Assembly: GCA_021776195.1 (NCBI GenBank)
Contig: JAJFGK010000072.1
Coordinates: forward strand, 1-44,520
Length of the DNA stretch: 44,520 nt
From: Kiloniellaceae bacterium
GTDB taxonomy: Bacteria; Pseudomonadota; Alphaproteobacteria; Kiloniellales; Kiloniellaceae
Direction of reading: 5' to 3'
Shown: one piece after another, positions 35,535 to 43,948 of the stretch
How positions within the stretch are numbered: position 1 is the stretch's first letter
Layout: every line of letters starts with the position of its first letter
Program-made: the position numbers and the translations under genes
Notes under the pieces: generated by a model
Seen by the model: the letters and a program-made list of their open reading frames with translations, nothing else
Told to the model about the DNA's origin: nothing
Database searches by the model: none

Positions 35535-36302
35535 CTAGTCGGCGTAGCCCGGCAACTCGCGGTCGAGGATACGTTTCATCGCCTCGAAGAAGAGGCGGGT
35601 TCGCTCGCCCCGGCCGTGATAGTCGTTCTCGGCCGGTTTCTGCACCTCGGCGATGATGGCCTCGGGGATCGGCAGGAGCGGCTGTCCCGCGCTCATGGCC
35701 AGGATCTGGGTCCGGCAGACCCGCTCCAGCATGTAGAGGCGGTGATAGGCCTGGGCCACGGTCTCGCCGACCACCAGGACGCCATGGTTCTTCATGAACA
35801 TAGTGTGGGCGTCGCCCACCAGGCCGGCCAGTCTTTCGCCCTCCTCGATCACATCGGCGGTGCCCAGATAGGTGTCGTCGTAGGCGATGCGGCCGTGAAA
35901 GAAGGCCGCCGTCTGAGACGCCGGGATCAGGCGGTTGTTGTCGAGCATGTTGAGCGCCAGGGCCCAGGTCTGGTGCGTGTGCAGGACCACCCGGGCGCCG
36001 GTGATCCGGTGGATCGGCGCGTGGATACACTGGGCCGACAGCTCGACCTGGCCGTCGCCCTCCAGGGTCGCGCCGGTTTCATCGAAAATGATCATGTCGC
36101 TGGCTCGCGCCTCGGACCAATGGAAACCGAAAGGCAGGATCAGATAGCGGTCCTCGTGGCCCGGGACCGTAACCGTGAAATGGTTATCGATACCTTCTTC
36201 CAGCTCATGGAACGCCGCCAGACGGTGCGCCGCCGCGAGGTCGATCTTCGCTTGGGCGACGCGATCGATCTCGGTCGCGGGGGTCAGGGCATGGATGGAC
36301 AT
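35535..36302 (-). CDS. Class II aldolase/adducin family protein
   Basis: This 255-aa protein has the class II aldolase fold used by fuculose- and ribulose-phosphate aldolases or epimerases and related decarboxylases. The N-terminal helix KIDLAAAHRLAAFHELEEG, then DNHFTVTVPG, the zinc-histidine loop VVLHTHQTWALAL and the third-ligand strand MKNHGVLVVG are all present. The ATG at 36302 follows GAGGAGAG; longer open frame upstream lacks conservation. It is the first gene of an operon with the cupin. The substrate is unknown; adducin-like members without sugar phosphate specificity are common in alphaproteobacteria. Confidence 0.85.
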   Translation of the reverse strand: MSIHALTPATEIDRVAQAKIDLAAAHRLAAFHELEEGIDNHFTVTVPGHEDRYLILPFGFHWSEARASDMIIFDETGATLEGDGQVELSAQCIHAPIHRITGARVVLHTHQTWALALNMLDNNRLIPASQTAAFFHGRIAYDDTYLGTADVIEEGERLAGLVGDAHTMFMKNHGVLVVGETVAQAYHRLYMLERVCRTQILAMSAGQPLLPIPEAIIAEVQKPAENDYHGRGERTRLFFEAMKRILDRELPGYAD

Positions 36303-36524
36303 GGCGGCTCTCCTCAAGCGAGTTCGACAGTTCTGGCCTGTCGCGGCGGGATGATAGTCCAAAGCAAACCAGCTGTGAACCATTGCGATGCCGACCGGCG
36401 CGAGGTGGTCGAAGACCCATCGGAAAAAAATTTCGGCCCCTGCATCCATAGGCCACACCTGGTTCGTAGTACCATGTGACAGCGGTCTGACCGAAAGACC
36501 GGAGACGGGCGGGAGAGGGTCTTC

Positions 36525-37094
36525 GTGGAGACACTTCAATACACCGACGAGCGGGAGGATCTGGCGGCATTGCTGCTGGGAACGGCACGCGGCCGGCAAG
36601 CCGACTTCGCCGCGCTCTATCGGACGACGGGGCCCAGGCTGCTGGCGGTGATCCTGCGGATCGTCCGGCGCCGGGATCTGGCCGAGGACATTCTGCAGGA
36701 GGTCTTCGTGCGCATCTGGCGCGAGGCCGGCGGCTACCAGGCCGACAAGGGCTCGCCCATGGCCTGGATGACCACCATCGCCCGCAACCGGGCCATCGAT
36801 TCATGGCGCCGCGCGGACCGCCAGCGGCGGAACCAGGCGGCGCAGGAAGCCCAGGCCGAGATCGACGAGACCGTCGTGCCGATGAACTGGGACGGCGCGG
36901 GCGATGAGGCCCGGGCCCTGCAACACTGCCTGGGGGCGCTCGACGAGCCGCAGCGCAACGCCGTTGTGCTGGCCTATGTCGAGGGCCTGACGCACCAGGA
37001 ACTCTCGGATCGCTTGAGCTGTCCCCTGGGAACCATCAAGAGCTGGCTGCGCCGCAGCCTCTGGCGCCTGAAGGAGTGCCTCGGCGATGGCTGA
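36525..37094 (+). CDS. ECF sigma factor (SigK-like)
   Basis: This 189-aa extracytoplasmic function sigma factor directs RNA polymerase to stress promoters. Region 2 covers about 30-95 (DLAEDILQEVFVRIWREAG, MAWMTTIARNRAIDSWRR), and region 4 about 130-185 (ALDEPQRNAVVLAYVEGLTH, LSCPLGTIKSWLRRSLWRL). It starts with GTG, after GGGAGAGGG. Its end overlaps the start of the anti-sigma gene by 8 bases, indicating coupled synthesis. Presumably it is held inactive by the RskA-like protein and transcribes its own operon; the inducing signal is not visible. Confidence 0.92.
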   Translation: METLQYTDEREDLAALLLGTARGRQADFAALYRTTGPRLLAVILRIVRRRDLAEDILQEVFVRIWREAGGYQADKGSPMAWMTTIARNRAIDSWRRADRQRRNQAAQEAQAEIDETVVPMNWDGAGDEARALQHCLGALDEPQRNAVVLAYVEGLTHQELSDRLSCPLGTIKSWLRRSLWRLKECLGDG

Positions 37095-37827
37095 AGAACT
37101 CCGCGATATGGAAGACCTGGCTGCGAACCTCGCGCTCGGCACCCTTCAGGGCGAAGAGCGCGAAGCCGCCGTGTTCCGCCAGATGACCGATCCGGCCTTC
37201 GCGCGGGCGGTCACCCGCTGGTCCGAACGCCTGACGCCGCTGGGCGCAACCTTGGCGCCGGTCGAGCCCGATCCCGCCGTCTGGCGGCGCATCGAGGCGG
37301 CGATTGGGCCCCGCAAGGTGGTCCCAACCGTGCCCACGGCTCCGCCGGTCGCTTCTGGATGGGCTTCTGGCCAGGTCGGCTTCTGGCGCTGGCTGACCGC
37401 GGGCACCGGGCTGGTCGCGGCAGGCCTCGCGCTGTTCCTGGCCAGCGTCATCCTGACCGGCGCCCCAACCGGTGACCTGACCGGCGAGCGCCGCTATGTC
37501 GCCACCCTGTCGGGCGCCGAGAGCCCGGCCTCCTGGATGGTTCAGGTGGATTTGGATAGATCGCAGGTGAGTGCCCGCCCCCTGGTCGCCCAAAGCCTGG
37601 GCGAGGCCGTGCCCGAGCTTTGGGTCATCGCCGGCGGCGAGGCGCCGCGCTCGCTCGGGCTGCTGGACGCCGGGGGCGCACGGGTCCTGCCGCTGTCCCT
37701 GGCCTTGGCGGAGGACGAACTGCGCGGCGGCGTCCTGGCGATCAGTCTTGAACCAGAAGGCGGCTCGCCGACCGGGCAGCCGACCGGCCCCGTGGTCTTC
37801 CAGGGCGCACTGCTGGCACTGGACTAG
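37087..37827 (+). CDS. Anti-sigma factor, RskA-like membrane protein
   Basis: This 246-aa protein has an N-terminal anti-sigma domain (MEDLAANLALGTLQGEE), one membrane segment around residues 100-122 (GTGLVAAGLALFLASVIL), and a periplasmic C-terminal RskA-type domain (RRYVATLSGAESPASWMVQV, PELWVIAGGEAPRSLGLLD). It should hold the ECF sigma factor at the membrane until released by proteolysis. The N-terminus lacks a clear zinc-binding HxxxCxxC motif, as in RskA-type factors. It overlaps the sigma gene by 8 bases. Confidence 0.88.
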   Translation: MAEELRDMEDLAANLALGTLQGEEREAAVFRQMTDPAFARAVTRWSERLTPLGATLAPVEPDPAVWRRIEAAIGPRKVVPTVPTAPPVASGWASGQVGFWRWLTAGTGLVAAGLALFLASVILTGAPTGDLTGERRYVATLSGAESPASWMVQVDLDRSQVSARPLVAQSLGEAVPELWVIAGGEAPRSLGLLDAGGARVLPLSLALAEDELRGGVLAISLEPEGGSPTGQPTGPVVFQGALLALD

Positions 37828-37925
37828 GCCGGGGTCGTCGCGATCTGCCTCGCGTGTTGCGAACAGGTCGGAAGCGATCTTCGGCGTGGATATTGCACAA
37901 GTTGGCAATGCGTCGGCGCGGCCGT

Positions 37926-37979
37926 TCAGCCTTCGCAATCCCGGTCAGTCTTCGCAATCCCGGTCAGTCTTCGCAATCG
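37926..37979. repeat. 19-bp tandem repeat at the 3' end of the HExxH gene
   Basis: Units at 37926-37944 and 37945-37963 and a partial third from 37964 repeat with period 19 (TCAGTCTTCGCAATCCCGG), the first differing by one base. The third unit contains the TGA stop and last codons of the minus-strand gene, so the end of that gene was duplicated, probably by slippage. Confidence 0.8.
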
Positions 37980-39412
37980 ATGTCGACATCGAAATAGAAG
38001 GGGTCGAGCGCGTCGCTGGCGTCGCGGGCGACCTTTTGGCGGGCGGCGTCGATCCCGTTGACTATTTCGGTGATCTTGTCGTTGAAATCAGGTCGACAGA
38101 GGGTTTCGTTGAAGGGGACAGCCTGGGTTCCGTTGTACTGACTGACCGCCTGAACGTGCTCTTGCTCGTGCGGCGCCAGCACATTGTCAATGGCGTCCTG
38201 GACCAGCCGCTTCTGGCAGGGCGAAAGATCGGGGATGTCGGCGACACGGGGCAGCGTCACCTGGGTCGTCACCCGGAAGGTGATATTGATCGTGCCGGTG
38301 ACGTGAACGCAGTCCTTGGCCGAACAGCCCTGACAACCGGTCCCCGGAGCATCGGTCACGTTACTGGTGGCAAACGACGTACCACTGAAATCGTACGTGG
38401 TCTCGCCCTTGATCCGCACCGACGTGACCTTGGCTTTCTGTTGGGCTTGGGTGAGTTGGTTCTCGGCCTCATTGAGGCCGGCCAGGGCACTGCCGTAGTC
38501 ACCGGCCTCGGCCGCGCCCTTGGCCTGGTCGAGCTTGGCGCGGGCAGCGGTCGCCTCGGCGCTCTCGCGCTTGAGCTCGTCAAGTCCGGTCTCGACTTCC
38601 GGATAGGTGGCGAGGTAACTGGACCGCTCCGGGGAAGCGCCCTGTTCGGTCAGATCCGTTAGGTCGACGAGGGCAGCATCGAGCAGGCCTTGCGCCGCGA
38701 CGAAAAGCTTCTCTTTGGCCTTTTCATCCATATCGGGGATCTGGCCGGCGATCTTCTCCTGAAGCGCGGTCATGGGACTCGACGGCTCGGGGAGGGCGTT
38801 TGCCTTGCCGAGGTCCTCATCGAAGCCGGCCCGCGCCTGGAGGTAGGGATCTTGCGCGGCCTTTTGCAGCACATAGTCTGCATGGATCGGCGTTAGCTCG
38901 GTATTCAGGGTCTGGAAATCCTTGGCGATCTCATCCCATTTGCGGGCCGTTTCGCCTGTGGTGATTGCGGCCGCCTGCGCCATCAGTCCCGGCGCCGCCT
39001 CGCTCTCCCAGACCTCGAGCTCTTCGATCTGCGTCGTCGCGAGATCGAAAGTTGGGCGCAACTCCTGCCAGGCGTTGTAGGCCGTCTCGATTTCGCCTTT
39101 GGCTTTGAGGACCGATTGTTGGAGCTTGCCGGCCGACTGCAGGACCTTGTCAGTGCCCGGGATTTCCTGATCGTCCTTGGCATTGGCCAGTTTCCCGGCA
39201 AGCTCGTTGTAGGCGGCGTAGGCCTCATCACGCTGCGCCAAGAAGGCCTGCTGCGCTGCCTCTTCACCATGACTGGTGATGTAGTTCAGCGGCGCCTCAA
39301 GGGAGCCCATGATGCTGTTGAAGTCTTGCTGGAACTGTTTGGCCTGAGCGCTGGTCCCGCCGCCCTTGGCGTCCTCCAGGTTCCACTGTTCCTTCAGGCC
39401 GTCGTCGGTCAT
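37964..39412 (-). CDS. Helical protein with C-terminal HExxH (HEQEH) putative metallopeptidase
   Basis: This 482-aa protein has about 340 residues of coiled-coil and helical sequence, including AEAGDYGSALAGLNEAENQL, a motif shared in style with the cluster at 17613-22649. A beta-rich C-terminal domain follows: TYDFSGTSFATS, a cysteine group GTGCQGCSAKDCVHV, TINITFRVTTQVTLP, and HEQEH at 415-419 in VLAPHEQEHVQAV. The HExxH sits on a helix as in zinc peptidases, and recalls DUF922-like proteases. There is no signal peptide. The start at 39412 (MTDDGLKEQW) has GGAGAACGGG upstream. It is likely secreted by a specialised route or acts inside the cell; function is unknown. Confidence 0.68.
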   Translation of the reverse strand: MTDDGLKEQWNLEDAKGGGTSAQAKQFQQDFNSIMGSLEAPLNYITSHGEEAAQQAFLAQRDEAYAAYNELAGKLANAKDDQEIPGTDKVLQSAGKLQQSVLKAKGEIETAYNAWQELRPTFDLATTQIEELEVWESEAAPGLMAQAAAITTGETARKWDEIAKDFQTLNTELTPIHADYVLQKAAQDPYLQARAGFDEDLGKANALPEPSSPMTALQEKIAGQIPDMDEKAKEKLFVAAQGLLDAALVDLTDLTEQGASPERSSYLATYPEVETGLDELKRESAEATAARAKLDQAKGAAEAGDYGSALAGLNEAENQLTQAQQKAKVTSVRIKGETTYDFSGTSFATSNVTDAPGTGCQGCSAKDCVHVTGTINITFRVTTQVTLPRVADIPDLSPCQKRLVQDAIDNVLAPHEQEHVQAVSQYNGTQAVPFNETLCRPDFNDKITEIVNGIDAARQKVARDASDALDPFYFDVDIDCED

Positions 39413-39654
39413 TCCCGTTCTCCAGCCGCAATCGGGTCTCGTTGCCCGCAGCTTAACGACTGGCGGCTGGATGTACAATTTTTAGGGGCGCGGCGGCCTG
39501 GGAAGGAGAATGCGATGGGCCGTTCCGCCGGTCAGAAGACGCGAACGCGTTGCAGATCGGACGGTTTCGAGTCACGATCACCGGCGGGGCAAGGCCCAAG
39601 TGGGACCCTCGGTCAATCTGTACCAACATAACACTGTCGGGAGAGGAACGCATC

Positions 39655-40038
39655 ATGGCGATCTTTACGCACGTGGTTCTGGGAACCAACGATCTCGGTC
39701 AAACGACCAAATTCTATGATGCCGCGCTGGGCGCGCTTGGCGTGAAGAACCTGGGGCCGCTTGGCGAGAACATGGTTATGTACGGCGCCGGCGAGCCCGA
39801 GTTCCTGGTCACCAAACCGGCCAATGGCCAGCCGGCCACGGCCGCGAACGGCGGAACCCTGGGTTTTGCCGCCCCCAATCGCGACGCCGTCCACAAGTTC
39901 CACGCGGCGGGCCTCGCCAACGGCGGCACCGACGAGGGCGAGCCCGGCCCGCGCAATTTCGCCCCGACCGCCTACGCGGCCTATTTGCGCGATCCCGACG
40001 GCAACAAGATCTGCACCTACTGCTTCGCGGAAGAATGA
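39655..40038 (+). CDS. VOC-family (glyoxalase-like) protein
   Basis: This 127-aa protein has the vicinal oxygen chelate fold: MAIFTHVVLGTNDLGQTTKFYDAAL at the start, the strand EFLVTKP, and the C-terminal AAYLRDPDGNKICTYCF that carries the last metal-ligand strand. Family members include glyoxalase, fosfomycin resistance and dioxygenase proteins; this one is a short single-module type with no assignable substrate. The ATG at 39655 follows GGGAGAGGAA. The GST gene follows after 7 bases, so they form an operon, consistent with a role in glutathione-linked detoxification. Confidence 0.87.
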   Translation: MAIFTHVVLGTNDLGQTTKFYDAALGALGVKNLGPLGENMVMYGAGEPEFLVTKPANGQPATAANGGTLGFAAPNRDAVHKFHAAGLANGGTDEGEPGPRNFAPTAYAAYLRDPDGNKICTYCFAEE

Positions 40039-40045
40039 GCGGCCT

Positions 40046-40696
40046 GTGGGATACAAACTCTATTACGCGCTGGGAAGCGCCGCCATGGGCGTCCGGGTGA
40101 TCCTGGAGGAAATCGGCGCGCCCTATGACCTCCTTCAAACCACGATCGACAGGGACAAACCGCGCCCGCCAGAGCAACTGGCCCTGAATCCGAACGGTTG
40201 GGTCCCGGTTCTCATCTGGGACGACAAGGCCATGTACGAATGCGCGGCCATTACGACGTTTCTGTGCGATCGTCATCCGGAGGCGAAACTGGCGCCAAAT
40301 ATCGATGAGCCGGCGCGGGGACTGTTCCTGCAGACCCTGGTCTATTTCTCCAACTCGGTCCAGAACGCCTTTCAGCTCAACTATTATCCGGACCGTTTTG
40401 CCGACACCCCGGCTGACGAACCGAGTGCCCAGCGCCGTGGAAACCGTCGCTTGCGGGAGACCTGGAAGGTCATCGACGACCAGATCGGTGACAACGAGTG
40501 GATGCTGGGCGACCGATTCAGCGCCGCCGACATTTACCTCTTCATGCTGACCACATGGCTCAAGCCGTCGCGCGGGCACCCGGCAACAGGCGAGTTTCCC
40601 AATGTGAAGCGGATAAGCGACGCCGTGATGACACGGCCGAGTGTTCAATTGGTCTATGAAGAGTGGATAGCAGAGCAAAAACTGAACAAATCCTGA
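40046..40696 (+). CDS. Glutathione S-transferase family protein
   Basis: This 216-aa cytosolic protein has the thioredoxin-like N-terminal domain (KLYYALGSAAMGVRVILEEIG, NPNGWVPVLIWDD with cis-Pro, and YECAAITTFL with the glutathione-binding Glu-Cys) and the all-helical C-terminal GST domain (WMLGDRFSAADIYLFMLTTW). It starts with GTG at 40046, seven bases after the stop of the VOC gene, and is likely translationally coupled. It probably conjugates or reduces small electrophiles; the Ser or Cys near residue 11-13 could activate glutathione. Confidence 0.86.
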   Translation: MGYKLYYALGSAAMGVRVILEEIGAPYDLLQTTIDRDKPRPPEQLALNPNGWVPVLIWDDKAMYECAAITTFLCDRHPEAKLAPNIDEPARGLFLQTLVYFSNSVQNAFQLNYYPDRFADTPADEPSAQRRGNRRLRETWKVIDDQIGDNEWMLGDRFSAADIYLFMLTTWLKPSRGHPATGEFPNVKRISDAVMTRPSVQLVYEEWIAEQKLNKS

Positions 40697-40760
40697 CGGT
40701 CTTGGAACGTCTGGCCACAGCCAAGGGATGACCTTTGGGGATTGCCGGACGGGCCGGTGC

Positions 40761-40895
40761 CTACTTTTTCTTGATTCCGGCTACCGACTGCGCTGGTTTC
40801 CCGGCGTTGGAGTTTGCGGTTGCGGAGACCTTTGTTTTGGGCTGTTTGGGTTTCTTGACTTCTCTGTTACCGCGTCTGTTGTCGCCTTTGGACAT
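40761..40895 (-). CDS. Small basic conserved protein (MSKG type)
   Basis: A 44-aa frame on the minus strand runs from ATG at 40895 to TAG at 40761 and reads MSKGDNRRGNREVKKPKQPK at the start, ending in VAGIKKK. Short basic proteins beginning MSKG.NRRGN.E.KKPKQ are widespread in alphaproteobacteria and have no assigned role; this match is from memory. GAAGGTGG lies upstream. Composition (Lys, Arg, Asn, Pro) suggests disordered nucleic-acid or membrane-surface binding. The plus-strand frames here are shadows. Confidence 0.72.
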   Translation of the reverse strand: MSKGDNRRGNREVKKPKQPKTKVSATANSNAGKPAQSVAGIKKK

Positions 40896-41002
40896 TGGGC
40901 CACCTTCGAATTTGCGGCAAACGCCGGTCTTGGGCTGCAAGACCTGGCGCTTGCCGAGGGTTATCCATTGAGTGCTTGGAGTTGGTGCTCAATGGCTTGA
41001 TT

Positions 41003-41851
41003 TCACGGTCTGTATTCTGCGATCGGTTCAGGAATCAAGAATGCGTCCATCTGCGTCCGCTGCCTCTGACCAGGCGCCGCGAATGGAACTCTGAAGGCCT
41101 CGTTTGCCGCTGCATAATCGTCATGGGTGTCGATCTCGGTCCAGTTCAGGCCTGTTATCTCGAGGGCGTGAAAGGCTGTGCCCAGGGTCATGAGCCGCTC
41201 ATAGGCTGCCTCGTAGTAGTCCTGCCGATGCTCTTCTTGTCTCATCATCAGGGTCAGTTCGGCAAACAGAAGCCTTCCGGTCTCGGCAGAGATTTTCTCG
41301 ATCCCAATAGACTCGCCCAAGGCCGTTTCCGGATCGACGCTTTTGCTTGCTTGTAGAATGCGCAGTTGATCGTCGACGATCACTTTCACCTCTTCGGCAT
41401 CAAGCTGGATACTTCGATCGATGCACAGTGCGTTCTGAAAATCACTGTCGATCAGGCGACGAAGGATTCTCGGATCGAAGACAACATCCGCATCGAACTT
41501 GATAAACTCGGTGTCGCCGACGGCGGGCTCGGCCAGCATCAGGGAGTAGCCGGTATTGGTCTCGGCATACTTATCATTGACGATAAAGGTCGCCTGCAAT
41601 CCCGGAAAGGTGTCACTGATGAAGTGTCTCACCTGCTCTTCCATATAGCCCAGGATCAGGACAAACTCGGAGATACCACAGCTCTGGCAATTGCGGATCA
41701 TGCGTTCGAGAATTTGCGTGCCCCCGACCGAGAGCAGGCTTTTAGGGCAGTTGTCCGTCAACGGTCTGATCCGCGACCCCACACCTGCCGCCAGAATGAG
41801 TGCCTTCAAAGCGTTTTTGCCGGTGCTGTTCATACAATTAAATCCAATCAT
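41003..41851 (-). CDS. Sugar-nucleotidyltransferase-fold cytidylyltransferase (phosphocholine/AEP type)
   Basis: This 282-aa protein has the nucleotidyltransferase signature LILAAGVGSRIRPLT followed by NCPKSLLSVGG near the N-terminus, FDADVVFD with the metal-binding Asp, and a C-terminal NWTEIDTHDDYAAA typical of phosphocholine cytidylyltransferase-like (LicC/PntC) enzymes. It would activate a phosphorylated amino alcohol or aminoethylphosphonate with CTP. It is third in the operon, 18 bases after the CDP-alcohol phosphatidyltransferase gene, which fits supply of the CDP-activated headgroup. MNSTGKNALK at 41833 is an alternative start. Confidence 0.78.
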   Translation of the reverse strand: MIGFNCMNSTGKNALKALILAAGVGSRIRPLTDNCPKSLLSVGGTQILERMIRNCQSCGISEFVLILGYMEEQVRHFISDTFPGLQATFIVNDKYAETNTGYSLMLAEPAVGDTEFIKFDADVVFDPRILRRLIDSDFQNALCIDRSIQLDAEEVKVIVDDQLRILQASKSVDPETALGESIGIEKISAETGRLLFAELTLMMRQEEHRQDYYEAAYERLMTLGTAFHALEITGLNWTEIDTHDDYAAANEAFRVPFAAPGQRQRTQMDAFLIPEPIAEYRP

Positions 41852-41869
41852 TGCTGAGGTTTTGGCCGG

Positions 41870-42637
41870 TTATTTTTGCATCGTGACCAGGGTCTTCCTG
41901 TCGATCTGCAATCCGCGCTGAATGGCCCGGTAGAGGCCATAGAACATTTGGCTCGCCGCAAAGATCCAAAGCATTGGAGTCAGCTCATCGAGGACGAGAG
42001 CCAGGGCCAGCAGGAAAATGAGAACGCCCTCATCGAAGCTGAGAAACTTGCGCTGCTCAAGCGCGAGCCATCGCAGGTTCGCCCGCCAACATAATTCGAG
42101 ACCGGCAATGTCCGGCAAGGCTTCGGCCCGGTCACTTTGTGGCAGGTAGGTAGGGTCGCGTCGTATCTCGGTGTGAAACGCGACATATTTCGTGTAGCCG
42201 CGCAGTCCGTAAAACGCGACCCCGGCAAATGCCAGGAACACGGGAACAACATCGCCTGACTGAGCGTAGGCAGCGTAGCCAACGGCGCCAAACCAAAGCG
42301 TCACCTGGACTTGATCGGTGACCTTGTCAAAGTAACCACCGGAATCTGACGACGATAGCCGGTACCTCGCCATCTGGCCGTCCATACAATCCAATATATG
42401 GCTGATTTGGACCAAGATAGCGGCGAGGATGAAATTGCCGGTGCCGCCAATCACGATGAGCAGCGCGCAGAGGACTGCGACAGCAAACGATAAAGCTGTG
42501 ATTCGGTTTGGCGTCAGCCACGGCAGGTCAACGACCAGATAGTTCGCGGCGACAGCAAGCGGCGCTGTCACGAATGATGACCACCATTCGTCCTCTTTTG
42601 TCTTTGTCGCCCACAAGCGGGTTAGTTTGTCGCTCAC
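41870..42637 (-). CDS. CDP-alcohol phosphatidyltransferase family membrane enzyme
   Basis: This 255-aa integral membrane enzyme transfers a phospho-alcohol group from a CDP donor to an acceptor, or a phosphatidyl group to an alcohol. The full signature DG(X)2AR(X)8G(X)3D(X)3D is present (DGQMARYRLSSSDSGG, then YFDKVTD), and about six hydrophobic segments surround it. The start is taken as GTG at 42637, which overlaps the aminotransferase stop as GTGA; an ATG at 42685 would overlap by 52 bases. The position between an aminotransferase and a cytidylyltransferase suggests transfer of a CDP-linked amine headgroup onto lipid or glycan. Confidence 0.85.
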   Translation of the reverse strand: MSDKLTRLWATKTKEDEWWSSFVTAPLAVAANYLVVDLPWLTPNRITALSFAVAVLCALLIVIGGTGNFILAAILVQISHILDCMDGQMARYRLSSSDSGGYFDKVTDQVQVTLWFGAVGYAAYAQSGDVVPVFLAFAGVAFYGLRGYTKYVAFHTEIRRDPTYLPQSDRAEALPDIAGLELCWRANLRWLALEQRKFLSFDEGVLIFLLALALVLDELTPMLWIFAASQMFYGLYRAIQRGLQIDRKTLVTMQK

Positions 42638-43827
42638 GCGCCCACAGGCTCCAACAGATCCGCGCCGCCAACCACTAGGGGCCAAACCGATGTACGCGGC
42701 ATGATCGTTGCAACGCGGTGGCCATCTTTTGAAAGGGCCGTCAGCAATATGGCTTTCAAGGTTCGAAGGAAAAACGCGATGTCGAAATCGGACAGCTCAC
42801 CGATGTTGCCAACCTGAAATGCGTTGCCCTTAAAACACCCTTTGCCCTCATAGATTATAATGGATTTGCTCCGCAGTTTCTGACGGAGGATGCCGATATC
42901 CAACGCCGCCGGAAGACGGACCGTCGTCAGCATCGAGCACATGTCTTTTTCGTCCAGTACGAACTCAAGATCTAGTTTCCGCATTCCCCGCCGCAACAGG
43001 TCCGCCTTTCGTTTGATCTTCGCAAATCGGTGGACAACGCCTTCCCGAAGAATGTTCGTCAAGGCCTGCTCCAAAGCAAAGAACAGGGGAACACCCGGCG
43101 TGTTGGGCGTTTGCGACCGATTTTTCTGAAAGTCGTAGAAGGTCGCGAGATTGAGATAGGTCGTCTTGGCGCGGTGGTTTTTCAGTTTCTCGAACTCTGT
43201 TGTTCGACCAACGACAAACGACAAACCGGCATAAGATCCAATTGCCTTGGAGCTGGAGCTGGAACAAAAAGCGATGCCGTCGGTTTCCATATCAATGGCT
43301 TCGGCGCCGATGCTGCTGACGCCGTCGACGATGAAGATCGCCCCGTGCGCTTTGGCCAATGCGCCAATCGCCGCCAAAGGGTTCAGCATGCCGGAACAGG
43401 TTTCGTGGTGGGCAACGGCAATCACGTTGATGCTGTGCGTCTTCAGGTAGGCTTCGATCACCGCGAGATCCAAAGCCTGTCCCCAGGGACACTCGATCAG
43501 ATGGGAATGCTCATTGTGAATAACGGATGTCTTGTGAAGTCGTTCGCCAAACTCACCATTCGACAGGATGAGAATACTTCCGTCGCCCACGACCGATGAC
43601 AGCATTGCCTCATTCGCGGCGGTGCCAGACCCCGTGACCACGACGGCCCGATAGCGTTTGGACTGTCGGATCTGGAGAAGTGACAGCAGTTTCTTCTCGA
43701 TGCTCGAAAGCAAAGACTCGAACTCGATTTCGCGGTGGCAGATATCTTCCTTGGCTATCGCCAACCGCACATCTTCAGCGACATTAACGGGGCCCGGTGT
43801 GAAAAGCAGGTGCTTCGCCAATTCCAT
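42634..43827 (-). CDS. Class V aminotransferase, 2-aminoethylphosphonate transaminase-like
   Basis: This 397-aa PLP enzyme belongs to the alanine-glyoxylate/2-aminoethylphosphonate aminotransferase group. It begins with LLFTPGPVNVAEDVR, followed by ICHREIEFESLL (like AepZ-type enzymes), GSGTAANEAM, the PLP-Asp in IFIVDGVSSIG, and the Schiff-base lysine in SSSSSKAIGSYAG. It would exchange phosphonoacetaldehyde and 2-aminoethylphosphonate, or act on a serine/alanine-type amine. The start at 43827 follows GGAAGGAAAC; longer starts at 43842 or 43932 are less likely. It is first in a three-gene operon with lipid-headgroup enzymes; no PEP mutase gene is in the window. Confidence 0.8.
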   Translation of the reverse strand: MELAKHLLFTPGPVNVAEDVRLAIAKEDICHREIEFESLLSSIEKKLLSLLQIRQSKRYRAVVVTGSGTAANEAMLSSVVGDGSILILSNGEFGERLHKTSVIHNEHSHLIECPWGQALDLAVIEAYLKTHSINVIAVAHHETCSGMLNPLAAIGALAKAHGAIFIVDGVSSIGAEAIDMETDGIAFCSSSSSKAIGSYAGLSFVVGRTTEFEKLKNHRAKTTYLNLATFYDFQKNRSQTPNTPGVPLFFALEQALTNILREGVVHRFAKIKRKADLLRRGMRKLDLEFVLDEKDMCSMLTTVRLPAALDIGILRQKLRSKSIIIYEGKGCFKGNAFQVGNIGELSDFDIAFFLRTLKAILLTALSKDGHRVATIMPRTSVWPLVVGGADLLEPVGA

Positions 43828-43948
43828 GTTTCCTTCCGGCATCGAGCGATCAGGACTCGATGCGTAATTGGAGAGGGAAAACGAACGGTCCAACCGCGAC
43901 CCGATGTTCGGTCGCCCATTGAACTGACACATTTCCTTGTCTCGAAAG

